Positions 8,410-18,029 of a stretch of 44,921 nucleotides of DNA are shown one piece after another; the first letter of the stretch is position 1, and each line of letters opens with the position of its first letter. Location of the stretch: NCBI GenBank assembly GCA_903927685.1, contig CAIYOB010000615.1:1-44921 (forward strand). The letters run 5' to 3'. Made by a program: the position numbers and the translations under genes. The notes under the pieces are model-generated. The model did no database searches, was not told the origin of the DNA, and was given only the letters and a program-made list of their open reading frames with translations. The stretch is from an uncultured Planctomycetaceae bacterium (GTDB taxonomy: Bacteria; Planctomycetota; Planctomycetia; Pirellulales; Pirellulaceae).

Positions 8410-10617
8410 TTACTTCTCGCAACGCTCGATTTTCTGTTGGGTCGCCCGTTCCTTGTCCCGCTCGCCTTCCTTGGCAAAAGCCGCGACCGCGCGTCGCCAC
8501 GTGGCGACGGCGTCGGCCTTCCGTTCCGCCTGTTGATACGCATCGCCCAAGTGATCCAGGATCACGCCATCGGGAGCATCTCCCGCGACGGCCTGTTCCA
8601 GTTCCCGGATCGCCTCCGAGATCCGCCCCGAGCGGAACAGCGCCCAGCCGAAGCTGTCCCGATACGCGACGCTATCGGGCCGGCTGTCCACGGCTCGGCG
8701 CGTCATGTCCAAGGCCCGTGTCAGCTGCTTGCCTTGATCCGCCCAGAGGTACCCCAAGTCGTTCAGTGCGCCGGCGTCCTCAGGGAACTCGTCCAGCACT
8801 TGCTCCAGCCATTCCTCCGCCTGGGCCGGCTGCTTCCGCTGGACCTCGATGTTCGAGAGGATCAACCGGGCATCGCGGAGCGTCTCCCGAACGACCGTGG
8901 CGGGCTGGTCTTCCCACTGTTCCAGCAGCCGGCGATAGGCTTGTTCGGCTTCGTCATACCGCTGGGCGTAGTACTGCACCCAACCCGGCTGGGCCTGAAG
9001 ACGCGGCGAGTCGGGAAACTCGGCGGCCGCCTGGTTGGCGACCTGCAGCGCCGCGTCGTGCTGGTCGGTCAAGGCCAGTGCCCGCGTCAAGTAGAAGTAG
9101 CAGGCCAGCTTCCGTTCCTCGGGCAGGCCGTCCGCCAAGGCCTGACGGAACAGGGGCACGGCGCGCTCACGCTGGTCGGCCAGCAGCAACTGCAGGCCCC
9201 GCGCCAGCAGATACTCAGCCCGCGCAGACGGCTCGAGGCGACTCACGCCGGCAGCGAACAGGGCGTCGGCCGCGGCCAACTCGACCGCGGAACCGGCGGC
9301 GGCCAATTCGGCCGCGGCCAGCAGGGCCCCGGCCGCCAGTTGCTGCGGTTCGGCTTGCTGCCGCTGTTGCACGAAGTCCACGACGGCGGCGCTCCGTTCG
9401 GCGTCTTTCTTGACGGGTGCCAGCAGGGCCGTCAATTCTGACCACGCGGCGCCTTTGGCCACGGCAATACCGCCGAGTTCGGCCAGTTTGTCCGGCTGGT
9501 TGCGTTGGCAGTACAGCTCGGCCAGCGCCGCGTAGACCTCCGCAGTCGGCTGCAGGACCAGCAGTTGCTCGTACCGCTGGGCGGCGGACTCGAATCGCTT
9601 GGTGTGCAAGTCGAGGCCGGCCAGGTACGAGAGTAGAGCCGGGTTCCGCGCGTCGGCTTCCAGCAGCTTTTCCAGACGCGTCTGCAGCGGTTCGCTGACC
9701 GCCGCCTGGTCCGAATCGGCACAGCCCAGCAGTTTCGCGAGCAAGGCGTACGGTTCGACGCCGGCGTCCGCAGACGGCGCGGCAAAGTAGCGATCCAGGT
9801 GCTGCAGGGCCTGCTCCGTGTGGCCACGTTGGGCGGCGATCCGGGCCAGGTAGAAGCCGAGCAGGCCCGGCTCTTCCTGGCCGGGTGTGTCCTGATAAGC
9901 TCGCCGATACATGACTTCCGCGTCGTCATAGCGTTGGGCCTGGTAAAACCCTTCGGCCAGCAAGCGGTAGGTGCGCTCGGCCTGTCCGAGCAGGGCTTGC
10001 TTGACAGCTTCGTTCTTGGCCAGCCGTGCGGGCTGTTCCAAGGCGTCGCGGACGCGGACGAAGTAAGCGGCCGACTTGACCGCCTCGCCGGTCAGCAGGG
10101 CGAGCCGGCCGATCTCGACGTAGACCAGCAGCGCGGCGAGGTCTTCGTCCGGCTGAGCGGCGGCAGCTGGCGCCGGCTGTACGGCGGGCAGGGACGCCTC
10201 GAACAGCGCGAGGGCCGTCGGCCAATCCTGGCGCGCGGACGCCTGGATGGCCAGTTGCCGCAGCAGGAGCGGGCTCAAGGCCGTCCGGTCCGGGGCCAGC
10301 AGGGCATAGCGGGCCGCCTCGTCCGGGCGGCGCAGTTCGTGCGCCAAGCGGACGATCTTGGGCAGGATCGCCACGGCCTCGGGGCGGTACCGCCAGGCTC
10401 GCTGGAGCCGCCGCAGGGCTGGCGGAAACTCGCGGCGCTGCATCAGCAGCCGGGCGTGAGCGTAGAGGGCCGCGGCCAGCACCTGGGACTGGGCCTCGTC
10501 GTCGCGCGGGGTCGCCGGCACGAGCTGCGTCACGGGATCATCGAATTCATCGCGCAGCGTCTGCGGCGGCGAGGCGTCCGCCGCCAGCAGGGCGCAGACC
10601 AGCAGCAGCGGAGTCAT
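8410..10617 (-). CDS. Exported tetratricopeptide-repeat protein
   Basis: 735 residues. The N-terminus (MTPLLLVCALLAADA) is a short signal peptide, so the repeats probably face the periplasm. From about residue 45 to 730 the sequence is continuous helix pairs with TPR spacing, for example around ALYAHARLLMQRREFPPAL, YDEAEQAYRRLLEQWEDQ and ALNDLGYLWADQGKQLTRAL; the last three repeats near the C-terminus are the most canonical. TPR proteins act as scaffolds; the partner is unknown. Its start codon shares one base with the stop of the preceding HhH gene (TAATG), which indicates translational coupling. No enzymatic motif is visible. Confidence 0.88.
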   Translation of the reverse strand: MTPLLLVCALLAADASPPQTLRDEFDDPVTQLVPATPRDDEAQSQVLAAALYAHARLLMQRREFPPALRRLQRAWRYRPEAVAILPKIVRLAHELRRPDEAARYALLAPDRTALSPLLLRQLAIQASARQDWPTALALFEASLPAVQPAPAAAAQPDEDLAALLVYVEIGRLALLTGEAVKSAAYFVRVRDALEQPARLAKNEAVKQALLGQAERTYRLLAEGFYQAQRYDDAEVMYRRAYQDTPGQEEPGLLGFYLARIAAQRGHTEQALQHLDRYFAAPSADAGVEPYALLAKLLGCADSDQAAVSEPLQTRLEKLLEADARNPALLSYLAGLDLHTKRFESAAQRYEQLLVLQPTAEVYAALAELYCQRNQPDKLAELGGIAVAKGAAWSELTALLAPVKKDAERSAAVVDFVQQRQQAEPQQLAAGALLAAAELAAAGSAVELAAADALFAAGVSRLEPSARAEYLLARGLQLLLADQRERAVPLFRQALADGLPEERKLACYFYLTRALALTDQHDAALQVANQAAAEFPDSPRLQAQPGWVQYYAQRYDEAEQAYRRLLEQWEDQPATVVRETLRDARLILSNIEVQRKQPAQAEEWLEQVLDEFPEDAGALNDLGYLWADQGKQLTRALDMTRRAVDSRPDSVAYRDSFGWALFRSGRISEAIRELEQAVAGDAPDGVILDHLGDAYQQAERKADAVATWRRAVAAFAKEGERDKERATQQKIERCEK

Positions 10618-11570
10618 TAGCGGGGTTTCTTCTTAGACAGCTGTTTGGTGGCTGACGCCTTGGCGGGTCCGGGTTCCTCGACGGCGCCGGCCGGAGGTTC
10701 GACGTTGGCCTTGGCTCGTCCGGGATCTTCCGATGCGGCGGTGCGTTTCCGCTTGGAGGACGCGGCATCCTCAACCGGCGCCGCGGATTCGGCTGCCGCT
10801 GCGCGGGCGGATTTGGCAGCGGCGTGTTTGGTTTCGGGCTCGGGCGCCGAGGCCCCGGCTGGCGCAGCCGGCGTCTGGTCCGGCCTGGCCAACCGCTTGG
10901 CCAGACGGTCTTTCGCGTCGGGGGCGATCTGGAGCAACAGCGCCCGCAGTTTGGTGCTGTGGGGCGACAGCTGGAACTCGGCGGCGAACTGGTGCAGCAG
11001 CGAGGCGCATTCGATGCCTTTGGCCTTGGGGACCGCCCGCTCCAGTCCCGGGACACGGTTCCGCTTGGCCTCCGTTTCCGTCACCGCGCCCAGGACCAGC
11101 AGAATGTCGAGGATACTCTGCGACAACGGAATGGCGTGACCGCCCAAACCGTGCTGAGTCACGTAGTCGGCGACAAAGGGCGTCACGCCGCGAATGGCTT
11201 CGACGTCCTTGACCGCCTTGCCCAGGTTCTGTTTCTTCAAGGCCTCGATGTCAAACGAATAATGGGTCTCGAAGACATGCTGCAGCGCCTGCTTCAGACG
11301 CTTGGCGGCCGCCGCGGGATCCGGCAACGAGGACATGGTCTCGGCCAACTCTTTGATCGTCGTGACGCGGACCTCGTTCCAATCGTAGAACGTCTGCTGC
11401 AGCTTGGCGAACGCCTCGTCCGCCGCTTCCGGCCGCGCGTCTTCCAGGCAACACGCGTACAGCAAATGCTCGAACAGCGTCCGATCCGCCGGCGGCTGGC
11501 AGGGCTGGTAATGCTCCTTCAGCACTTTGAAGGTCGTGTTGATCAACGCGCTGCGATTGGGATTCGACAT
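10617..11570 (-). CDS. Endonuclease III-like HhH-GPD fold protein lacking catalytic residues
   Basis: 317 residues from the ATG at 11570 (MSNPNRSALINTTFK). Residues 30-220 follow the endonuclease III fold: helices, then a helix-hairpin-helix at about 124-140 (AIRGVTPFVADYV) and the segment HAIPLSQSILDIL. Where active enzymes have the lysine of GVGRKTA this protein has Phe132, and where they have the Asp of VDTH it has Ser150; the four cysteines of the iron-sulfur cluster are also missing. It is therefore unlikely to be a glycosylase. Residues about 225-317 are a low-complexity Ala/Pro/Lys tail ending KQLSKKKPR, suited to nucleic acid binding. It sits between rbfA and the TPR gene, suggesting a structural DNA- or RNA-binding role; this is inference. 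Confidence 0.82.
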   Translation of the reverse strand: MSNPNRSALINTTFKVLKEHYQPCQPPADRTLFEHLLYACCLEDARPEAADEAFAKLQQTFYDWNEVRVTTIKELAETMSSLPDPAAAAKRLKQALQHVFETHYSFDIEALKKQNLGKAVKDVEAIRGVTPFVADYVTQHGLGGHAIPLSQSILDILLVLGAVTETEAKRNRVPGLERAVPKAKGIECASLLHQFAAEFQLSPHSTKLRALLLQIAPDAKDRLAKRLARPDQTPAAPAGASAPEPETKHAAAKSARAAAAESAAPVEDAASSKRKRTAASEDPGRAKANVEPPAGAVEEPGPAKASATKQLSKKKPR

Positions 11571-11587
11571 AGGCACTCTGGTCCTGG

Positions 11588-12055
11588 CTATTCGTCGAGC
11601 TGGTCTGGTTGAGGCGGGAGGGTGTCCGTGTCCAGGGTTTCGTCGCCGTCGGACGTCTCGTCCTCGTCCCCGATGACGTCGGGGTTCTCGTCCGGCTGGG
11701 CTGCGGGGGGCAGCAACTGGCTCAGCAGGCGGCTGACTTCGAGCGAGTGCTTGACGCCTTGATCCAGCAGGAACGTCAACCGCGGCGTATAGCGGGTCTC
11801 GATCCGGCGGGCCACCTTCTGCTGCAGGAAGCCGGCGGAGTTTTGCAGGCCGTGCAGGCAGAGTTTCTGCTTCGCCTCGCTGCCCATCACCGAGACGTGG
11901 ACCTTGGCGCTCCGCAGATCGGCGGAAACCTCCACATAGGTCACGGTCACGTCGCTGATGCGAGGATCGCGCAATTCGGTCAAAATGGCCATACTGACCA
12001 CTTCGCGGATCGCCTCGGCGACTTTCAATACCCGTCGGGAAGACATAGCAACCAT
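11588..12055 (-). CDS. rbfA: Ribosome-binding factor A
   Basis: 155 residues. The KH-like core of RbfA is clear: SSRRVLKVAEAIREVVSMAI, LRDPRISDVTVTYVEVSADL and the helix ending VARRIETRYTPRLTFLLDQG. It assists late maturation of the 30S subunit and binds 16S rRNA. The C-terminal 35 residues are a strongly acidic, Asp/Glu-rich tail beyond the usual domain. Two starts are possible: ATG at 12055 (taken, 6 bases after the infB stop) and ATG at 12046, three codons later. Gene order nusA-infB-rbfA is the widely conserved one. Confidence 0.96.
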   Translation of the reverse strand: MVAMSSRRVLKVAEAIREVVSMAILTELRDPRISDVTVTYVEVSADLRSAKVHVSVMGSEAKQKLCLHGLQNSAGFLQQKVARRIETRYTPRLTFLLDQGVKHSLEVSRLLSQLLPPAAQPDENPDVIGDEDETSDGDETLDTDTLPPQPDQLDE

Positions 12056-12061
12056 CCCCGC

Positions 12062-15000
12062 TTACAGCGTCCTGGCGACCTCTTCGATTTTGTACGCTTC
12101 CAGCACATCGTCCTGTTTGATGTCGTTGAATCCGGCCAGCTTGATGCCGCATTCCATCCCGCGCGGGACTTCCCGAACATCGTCCTTTTCGTGCCGGAGC
12201 GACTCCATTTCGTAATCGCCGATCGTCCGGCCATCGCGATTGACGCGGATCCGGCAGCTGCGGGCGATCGCGCCGCGGACGACGTAACAGCCCGCCACGG
12301 TGCCGACACGGCTGATGGCAAACACCCGCTTGACGACCGCATGTCCCAATTCCACGACCTTCTGCTCGGGCTTGAGTTTGCCCTCCAGAGTCGCTTTGAT
12401 GTCGTCGGTCATCTTGTAGATGATGTCGTAGCGGCGGATTTCGACCTGTTTCTCATCGGCCAGATTCCGCGCCGCTTCGTCGGGAATCACATTAAAGCCG
12501 ATCACGACCGCTTGCGAGGCATGGGCGAGCATGATATCGGCGGCGGTGATGGAGCCCACGGCCTTGTGCAAGATCTTGATCTGCACTTCGGGGTGGTGGA
12601 GCTTGGACAGTTCCTTCTCGATCGCCTCGATCGACCCGCGGACGTCGGCCCGGATGACGAGGTTCAGCGTGGTGACTTCGCTGGCGTCCGCCAGATTCCC
12701 TCCCGCCAGCCGCCGCTGGAATTCCTCGAACGAGACCCGGGTGGTGCTGCCGGACAGGTTCTGCTCCCGGCTTTGGGCGGCCCGCTGCTCGGCGATCTGG
12801 CGGGCCTGGGAAATATCCTCCAGCACGTAGAAGCGGTCGCCGGCGTTGGGCGGCGAGTCGAAACCGGCCAGGTTGACCGGCGTGGACGGGCCCGCCTCGT
12901 CAACCCGCTTCCGCGTATCCAGCGTGTCATACATGGCCTTGACGCGGCCGTATGCCGTACCGCACACCACCACGTCGCCGACGCGCAAGGTTCCGCGCTG
13001 GACCACCAGCTTGGCGAGCACGCCGCGGCCCGCCTGCTGTTCGGCTTCCAAGCACACCCCGACGGCCGTTCGGTCAGGATTGGCCCGGTAGTCGTGGAGA
13101 TCGGCGGTCAGCAGGATCGTTTCCAGCAAGTCGTCCATGCCGGCGCCGGTGATGGCGCTGGTACGAATCACTTCCATGTCGCCGCCCCACTCGCTGGGCA
13201 GCAGGTTCTGGGCGGCCAACTGTTGCAGCACGCGGTCCGGGTTCGCGCCCGGAACGTCCATCTTGTTCAAGGCGACGATGATGGGCACCTCGGCGGCCTT
13301 GGCATGGCTGATCGCCTCTTCCGTCTGCCGCATCACGCCGTCGTCGGCGGCCACGACCAGGACCACGATGTCCGGCACATTGGCCCCGCGGGCCCGCATT
13401 TCAGTAAACGCTTCGTGCCCCGGCGTATCGACGAAAGCGATCGGGCGACCGTTCTTCTCGATCCGATAGGCGCGGATGTGCTGCGTAATGCCGCCGGCCT
13501 CGCCCGCCACCACATTGGTGCCGATGATGTAGTCCAGCAGCGAAGTCTTGCCGTGGTCGACGTGGCCGAGGAATGTCACGACCGGGGGACGCGACTGCAG
13601 CAGATCCGGGTCTTCTTCCTCGGCCTCCAGTTGCTGGATTACCAGTTCTTCCAGCGTCGGCGGCCGGCGGAACTCGACCTGGATGCCCAGCTCGGTCGCC
13701 AGCAACTGGGCGATCTCGTTATCCAGTTGCGCGTTGATATTCAAGGTGGCGATGCCCATCCCCATCAGGGACTTGAGCACCTGGCCCGAGCCGACGCCCG
13801 TGCCTTCGGAGAAGCTGCGGACCGTGCACGGCAGTTCGAGCACGACACTTTCGCGGCGCGGGGCCGCGGTGCTGGCTCCGTGCCGGCGGACCAGGGTCTT
13901 GGGCCGCCGGACGGGAGCGACCTCGCGCTCCTCCTCGCCCTCGGGCGTTTCCGTGCGGGCCCGGGCCCGCACCTTCCTGGATTTCTGCCGATCCAGGCGA
14001 GCGGCGGCCATCCCGGCCATCTTGCCGTCGACTTCCTCCTCGACGCCGTCGGGCCGCCGGCGTTTCGAGCCCTTGCCGCTGAGCGGCGCCTCGACGACCG
14101 GTTCGGGCTCCGGCTTGCCGCCCTTCTTCCGCTCTTTGTCCGGCGCCGCCGCCGGCTTGGCTTTCTTCTCCTGAGTTTTGGCAAAGTGCTCTTTCGTCAG
14201 CTGCTCCAGCGGCGCCTTCTGGCCGGCGCGGTGTCCTGCGATCGCACTGGGCGTCAGCCGGATTTCCGGCTTCTGGGCTTTGACCTCGGGCGGCTTCGCG
14301 GCAGCTGGTGGTTTCTTGGCGGCCGGCATTTCGGCCAATTTGATGATTGGCTGCCGGCTCTTCCGCGGCGGCTTGGGGGCGGCCGTGGGCTCTTTCTTTT
14401 CCTCGGCCCGCAGGTCAATGATTTTGGGCGAGCGACGCTCGGCCCAGCGATCCTCGCGAGTCGGCTCGAGCCTGGGCTCGATCTTGGGAGCCGCCGGCTC
14501 TGGCGCGGCGGGTGGCGTCCCGGCCAGAACAGCGGCCAGAGGCGGAGCCGGCTGCTCCGAAGGCCCTGTGTCTGCGGCAGGAGCCACCACGGGTTCAGCC
14601 GAAGGCTCGGCACTGGGCGCAACGGCCGGCTGGGCAACCGACGGGGCGGGAGGGGGCTCGGGGGCGGGCGGAGCCCCTGATCCCACGGCCGGTTCCGGGG
14701 TCACTCGCTGGGGCGGCGCTGTCTCGGGAGGCACAGCTGCAGGCGGCCCAGCCTCGGGCGGCGCGGACTCAAGCGGCGTGGTCGCGGGCGGCGCGGCTTC
14801 CAATGGCGCGGCCTCAGGTGCCGCGGCCTCCGATGGCGAGGTCTGAGCTGGCGGCGTCTCCTCATCCGGCTTGCCGACTTCGGATTTCGGAGCCGGTCTC
14901 CGGGCGCCGACATCCAGCACCTTGACTTTGCCCGGAACCACCGGTGCGATATAGTCCTCGCGGCGGTAGACTTCTGGCGCTCCCCGTCGAGCTGCCGGGC

Positions 15001-15187
15001 CGCCAGGGGCCTGACCGGCCTCGGCCTTCTTGTCGCCGCCGCGGAGAAACGCCTTGACCTTTACGACTTCGTCGTCGGTCAGACTCGCGAGCGCAGAACC
15101 CTTGCCGGAAATGCCTGCCTTGCGACAGACCTCCACCAATTCCTTGCTGTCGATGTCTAAATCTTTGGCTAACGCGTAAATGCGCAC
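12062..15187 (-). CDS. infB: Translation initiation factor IF-2
   Basis: 1041 residues starting at a GTG (15187) that begins the conserved IF2 N-terminal domain, [20 protein letters not shown], preceded by a GAGGAAAGG-type ribosome-binding site; the ATG at 15385 lies in the intercistronic spacer and is rejected. Order: IF2-N domain (1-60), a long linker of about 400 residues rich in Ala/Pro (tandem AAPPE-type repeats encoded near 14700-14850) and then Lys/Arg, a second IF2-N domain, GTPase domain from about residue 541 ([17 protein letters not shown]), then domains II-IV. It is a GTPase that places initiator tRNA on the 30S subunit. The linker is longer than in most bacteria, a feature often seen in GC-rich genomes. 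Confidence 0.98.
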   Translation of the reverse strand: MRIYALAKDLDIDSKELVEVCRKAGISGKGSALASLTDDEVVKVKAFLRGGDKKAEAGQAPGGPAARRGAPEVYRREDYIAPVVPGKVKVLDVGARRPAPKSEVGKPDEETPPAQTSPSEAAAPEAAPLEAAPPATTPLESAPPEAGPPAAVPPETAPPQRVTPEPAVGSGAPPAPEPPPAPSVAQPAVAPSAEPSAEPVVAPAADTGPSEQPAPPLAAVLAGTPPAAPEPAAPKIEPRLEPTREDRWAERRSPKIIDLRAEEKKEPTAAPKPPRKSRQPIIKLAEMPAAKKPPAAAKPPEVKAQKPEIRLTPSAIAGHRAGQKAPLEQLTKEHFAKTQEKKAKPAAAPDKERKKGGKPEPEPVVEAPLSGKGSKRRRPDGVEEEVDGKMAGMAAARLDRQKSRKVRARARTETPEGEEEREVAPVRRPKTLVRRHGASTAAPRRESVVLELPCTVRSFSEGTGVGSGQVLKSLMGMGIATLNINAQLDNEIAQLLATELGIQVEFRRPPTLEELVIQQLEAEEEDPDLLQSRPPVVTFLGHVDHGKTSLLDYIIGTNVVAGEAGGITQHIRAYRIEKNGRPIAFVDTPGHEAFTEMRARGANVPDIVVLVVAADDGVMRQTEEAISHAKAAEVPIIVALNKMDVPGANPDRVLQQLAAQNLLPSEWGGDMEVIRTSAITGAGMDDLLETILLTADLHDYRANPDRTAVGVCLEAEQQAGRGVLAKLVVQRGTLRVGDVVVCGTAYGRVKAMYDTLDTRKRVDEAGPSTPVNLAGFDSPPNAGDRFYVLEDISQARQIAEQRAAQSREQNLSGSTTRVSFEEFQRRLAGGNLADASEVTTLNLVIRADVRGSIEAIEKELSKLHHPEVQIKILHKAVGSITAADIMLAHASQAVVIGFNVIPDEAARNLADEKQVEIRRYDIIYKMTDDIKATLEGKLKPEQKVVELGHAVVKRVFAISRVGTVAGCYVVRGAIARSCRIRVNRDGRTIGDYEMESLRHEKDDVREVPRGMECGIKLAGFNDIKQDDVLEAYKIEEVARTL

Positions 15188-15415
15188 GGCAACGTCGCCT
15201 TTCCTCACGCAGCGGCTGCACGGACTTCTGGAAAGAAAGCCGCCACGCTCAGCACTATCGATAACTAAACCATATCCGCGACCTCCTATGCTGGTCACGC
15301 GGAGTCCCTGAAACACACCTGCCCGGCAACCTCTGCCGCAGGCCTGGCTTTTCGCCAGGGAGAAAACCGGCAGCGGCTGAAGCACCAGCCGACTGCCTGG
15401 CCTTTCGGGCCGCCC
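15188..15415 (-). other. nusA-infB intercistronic spacer with three stem-loops
   Basis: 228 bases without a gene inside an otherwise compact operon. On the minus strand it can form three successive hairpins: GGCC-CGAAA-GGCC (15399-15411) right after the nusA stop, CGGCTG/CAGCCG (15374-15391, 6-base loop), and CCTGGC-GAAAA-GCCAGG (15343-15359). None is followed by a T-run, so these are more likely mRNA processing, stabilising or attenuation elements than terminators. The infB ribosome-binding site lies at the far end. Confidence 0.45.
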
Positions 15416-16762
15416 CTAAGAGGACTCGCCCTCGAGAGCAGGCTCCGCCGCATTCGTCCCGACGGCATCACCCACTGAGACCTCACCCGCCGGGGCATCC
15501 CCAGATGAGACATCACCCTCCGGGGCATCCCCCGCTGGAACATCATCCGTCGCCGCCGTATCGGCCTCCTGCCGCTCCTGCTCTTTCTGCCGCCGCCGCT
15601 CCACGGCCGCCGCCCGCTCGGCCTCCTCGGCCTTCCGTTCCGCCTGTTCGACAAGCCGCTCGACCTGCTCTTCCGTCAATCCCCCCATCTGCACGAGTGC
15701 TTCCGGTTCGATCACGGACAAATCGTCGTAGGACAGGTAGCCCTGCTCGACCAACCGCGTGGCCAACTCTTCGTCCATGCCCTCCAAGGACATGAACCCG
15801 GTGCTAGCCCGGTCGATCTGCTCGTCTAACTCGTCGGCGGTCATGATTTCGATGTCCCAGCCGCACAACTTGCTCGCCAGCCGCACATTCTGGCCACGCC
15901 GACCGATGGCCAGAGACAGCTGGTCCTCGCGAACCAGGACAATCGCTCGGCCCAACATGTCGCACAGCAATACCTGGTCGACTTCGGCGGGCTGCAGGGC
16001 GTTCGGGATCAGCGCCTGCGGATCGTCATTCCAGCGGACGATGTCGATCCGCTCCCCCGCCAATTCATCGACAATATTCTTGATTCGGTTGCCGCGCACC
16101 CCAACACAAGCCCCGACACAATCCACCCGCTGGTCCGTACTGCTGACGGCGACCTTGGTCCGATAACCCGGTTCGCGGGCCAAGGCATTGATCGAGATCA
16201 CACCCTCGGCGATCTCCGGTATCTCCTGCTCGAACAACCGCCGCACCAGGACTGGCCGCGTCCGGCTCAACACCACCTTGACGCGGCTTCCCTGCGGCTT
16301 GACTTCGTGAATCACCGCACGAATCCGTTCGTTGGCGTGATGCGTTTCCCCGGGAATCTGTTCGCTGCGAGGCAGAATGGCTTCCAAACTGCCCAGGGAC
16401 ACCAGCGTCGCGCCGGCTTCCACCCGCTGAACCACGCCGTTGACCATATCGTCGATCTGGCCGCTGAATTCCTGCACCAAGGAATCCCGCTCGGCCTCAC
16501 GAATCTTCTGAATAATCACCTGCTTGGCCGTCTGTGCCCCAATTCGGCCGATCGTGTCGTCATCTAACTGGGTCCCATTCACGACCGCCGCCATGACTCC
16601 GCTGGTGCGATCAATCTGAACCGAGATCTCCGATTCTTCGCCAAACTGGCGTCGGGCGGCCGACACGAGTGCAGCTTCGATCGCCTGAAAGACGATCTCT
16701 GTGTCGATGTTCTTCTCGCGGTGAAGCGAGTCGACGATTCGCAACAACTCGTTCGGATTCAT
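15416..16762 (-). CDS. nusA: Transcription termination/antitermination protein NusA
   Basis: 448 residues from the ATG at 16762 ([19 protein letters not shown]), the usual NusA N-terminus; the longer frame to 16861 would add a non-conserved Arg-rich leader. Order: N-terminal RNA-polymerase-binding domain (1-125), S1 domain (about 135-200), KH1 and KH2 (about 205-345, with [20 protein letters not shown] and [17 protein letters not shown]), one C-terminal helix-hairpin-helix-type unit (about 350-400), then a Glu/Ala coil and an acidic tail of ten-residue repeats. NusA controls pausing, termination and antitermination. It leads the operon; no rimP gene lies upstream here, unlike in many bacteria. 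Confidence 0.97.
   Translation of the reverse strand: MNPNELLRIVDSLHREKNIDTEIVFQAIEAALVSAARRQFGEESEISVQIDRTSGVMAAVVNGTQLDDDTIGRIGAQTAKQVIIQKIREAERDSLVQEFSGQIDDMVNGVVQRVEAGATLVSLGSLEAILPRSEQIPGETHHANERIRAVIHEVKPQGSRVKVVLSRTRPVLVRRLFEQEIPEIAEGVISINALAREPGYRTKVAVSSTDQRVDCVGACVGVRGNRIKNIVDELAGERIDIVRWNDDPQALIPNALQPAEVDQVLLCDMLGRAIVLVREDQLSLAIGRRGQNVRLASKLCGWDIEIMTADELDEQIDRASTGFMSLEGMDEELATRLVEQGYLSYDDLSVIEPEALVQMGGLTEEQVERLVEQAERKAEEAERAAAVERRRQKEQERQEADTAATDDVPAGDAPEGDVSSGDAPAGEVSVGDAVGTNAAEPALEGESS
15461..15548 (-). repeat. 30-bp tandem repeat coding the acidic NusA tail
   Basis: Two near-identical 30-base units (15477-15506 and 15507-15536) flanked by partial copies. They encode ten-residue repeats of the type [10 protein letters not shown]. 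The repeat is in frame, so copy-number changes would lengthen or shorten the disordered tail without disrupting NusA. Confidence 0.75.
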
Positions 16763-16878
16763 AATGTTATACGTTTCCCCCAGCCTTCGCGACACTCGTC
16801 CGCCGGGCCAGCCGGCCAAATCGCGACGGTCGAAAATCCTTCCAACAAAGGCACTTAGCAAGATCGTTAGTGTAGCAA

Positions 16879-16907
16879 AGGATACCGGTCACCCGCAAGT
16901 GTGTCAA
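16879..16907 (-). promoter_or_regulatory. Sigma-70-type promoter for the nusA operon
   Basis: On the minus strand the sequence reads TTGACA (16907-16902), a 17-base spacer, then TATCCT (16884-16879). The -35 is a consensus match and the -10 matches at four of six positions, with ideal spacing. Transcription would start near 16872, giving a leader of about 110 bases before nusA. It is the clearest promoter in the window. The rest of the 314-base gap 16763-17076 shows no gene and no convincing promoter for the plus-strand methyltransferase. Confidence 0.65.
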
Positions 16908-17076
16908 GTTGCCGGAACCACACGCGGTGCGGCAGGCTGCCCAGTGTGCCACCCAGCCGCGTTTGAACGGGCCACCCAGGGAATCACGAGGGCAGGTACC
17001 GAACCTGCTGCGCGTTCGCGATGTCTGGAGATTGGGGACGCGATGCCTCATTGGATTTGTTCCTGGAAAGATCTGT

Positions 17077-17838
17077 ATGACACACTGGTATGAGGCGTTA
17101 TTCGCCAATTTCGGCCGGACCTATGATAAGGAGTGCTTCACCCAGGGGACCATCGGCGAAGTTGACTTCGTGGAACGGGAGCTGGGCGGCGACCGGGCGA
17201 AGCGAGTCCTGGATATCGCCTGCGGCACGGGACGACATTCCATCGAATTGGCCAAACGGGGCTACCGGGTCGTCGGCTTTGATCTGTCCGCAGGCCAGTT
17301 GCGGGTGGCCCGCGAGAAAGCAGCGGCCGCCGGTGTGGCGGTCGACTTTCAGCAGCGCGACGCGACGGTCCCGCACTTCCAGGCGGAGTTCGAGGCCGCC
17401 CTGATGTTCTGTGAAGGCGCATTTCCGCTGATGGAGACCGACGAGAAGAACTTTGCGATTCTCCAGCACGCCGCTGCCGCCCTGCGGCCTGGTGGCAAGC
17501 TGCTGCTGACGACGCTCAACGCCCTGTTTCCGCTGTTCCACTCCGTCAAGGATTTTCTGGCGGCCAAGGAATCCGGGGCGGTCTCAGAGAAACTGACGTT
17601 CGATTTGCTGACCTTCCGCAACCGCGGCGAATTCACCTTTACCGACGATGCCGGTGCGTCGCAGACGATCGAAACGGACGAGCGATTCTATACGCCCGCC
17701 GAACTGTCCTGGCTGCTAAAGAGCGCCGGTTTCGCCAGCGTGCAGATCGCCGGCTGTCGCATGGGCCAGTTCAGCCGCGACCACGTGCTGACGCCCGACG
17801 ACTTTGAGATGCTCGTCGTGGCGGAAAAGGGCCCCTGA
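17077..17838 (+). CDS. Class I SAM-dependent methyltransferase
   Basis: 253 residues from the ATG at 17077 (MTHWYEALFANFGRTYDKE), with GGAAAG just upstream; the frame open from 16909 lacks protein character before this point. Motif I is VLDIACGTGRHSIELAKRG, followed by the acidic strand-2 end VVGFDLS, so S-adenosylmethionine binding is secure. The small-molecule methyltransferase fold continues to about residue 245, with an insertion around 150-200 that probably forms the substrate lid. The acceptor is unknown; the resemblance is to general ubiquinone/tellurite-type methyltransferases. It is cytosolic, with no signal peptide. It is divergent from nusA and stands 191 bases before the DUF3127 gene. 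Confidence 0.9.
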   Translation: MTHWYEALFANFGRTYDKECFTQGTIGEVDFVERELGGDRAKRVLDIACGTGRHSIELAKRGYRVVGFDLSAGQLRVAREKAAAAGVAVDFQQRDATVPHFQAEFEAALMFCEGAFPLMETDEKNFAILQHAAAALRPGGKLLLTTLNALFPLFHSVKDFLAAKESGAVSEKLTFDLLTFRNRGEFTFTDDAGASQTIETDERFYTPAELSWLLKSAGFASVQIAGCRMGQFSRDHVLTPDDFEMLVVAEKGP

Positions 17839-18029
17839 CGTGCTGCGACATGATAGCGGGCCACCCAAGCGACCGCGGCCGGTGCGATTGGGCGACCGGG
17901 GTCCGCTGCCGGGGCTGGCAAGGAGCCGGACCGTGGGTTACCATGCTGGCATCCGGGCCGGCGGCGCGTCGGATGCGAAGCAGACGTCGCGCAGCGGCGG
18001 TCAAATCTTCACGACGGGGGAAGGGAACT

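Noticed and set aside
11609..14680. 1023-residue frame on the plus strand
   Set aside because: It is antisense to infB and rbfA, which are certain; its His/Arg/Asp/Gln-rich composition is typical of shadows in GC-rich DNA.
15188..15385. ATG-initiated extension of IF-2
   Set aside because: The conserved IF2 N-terminus begins at the GTG at 15187, and the extension covers the hairpin-rich spacer.
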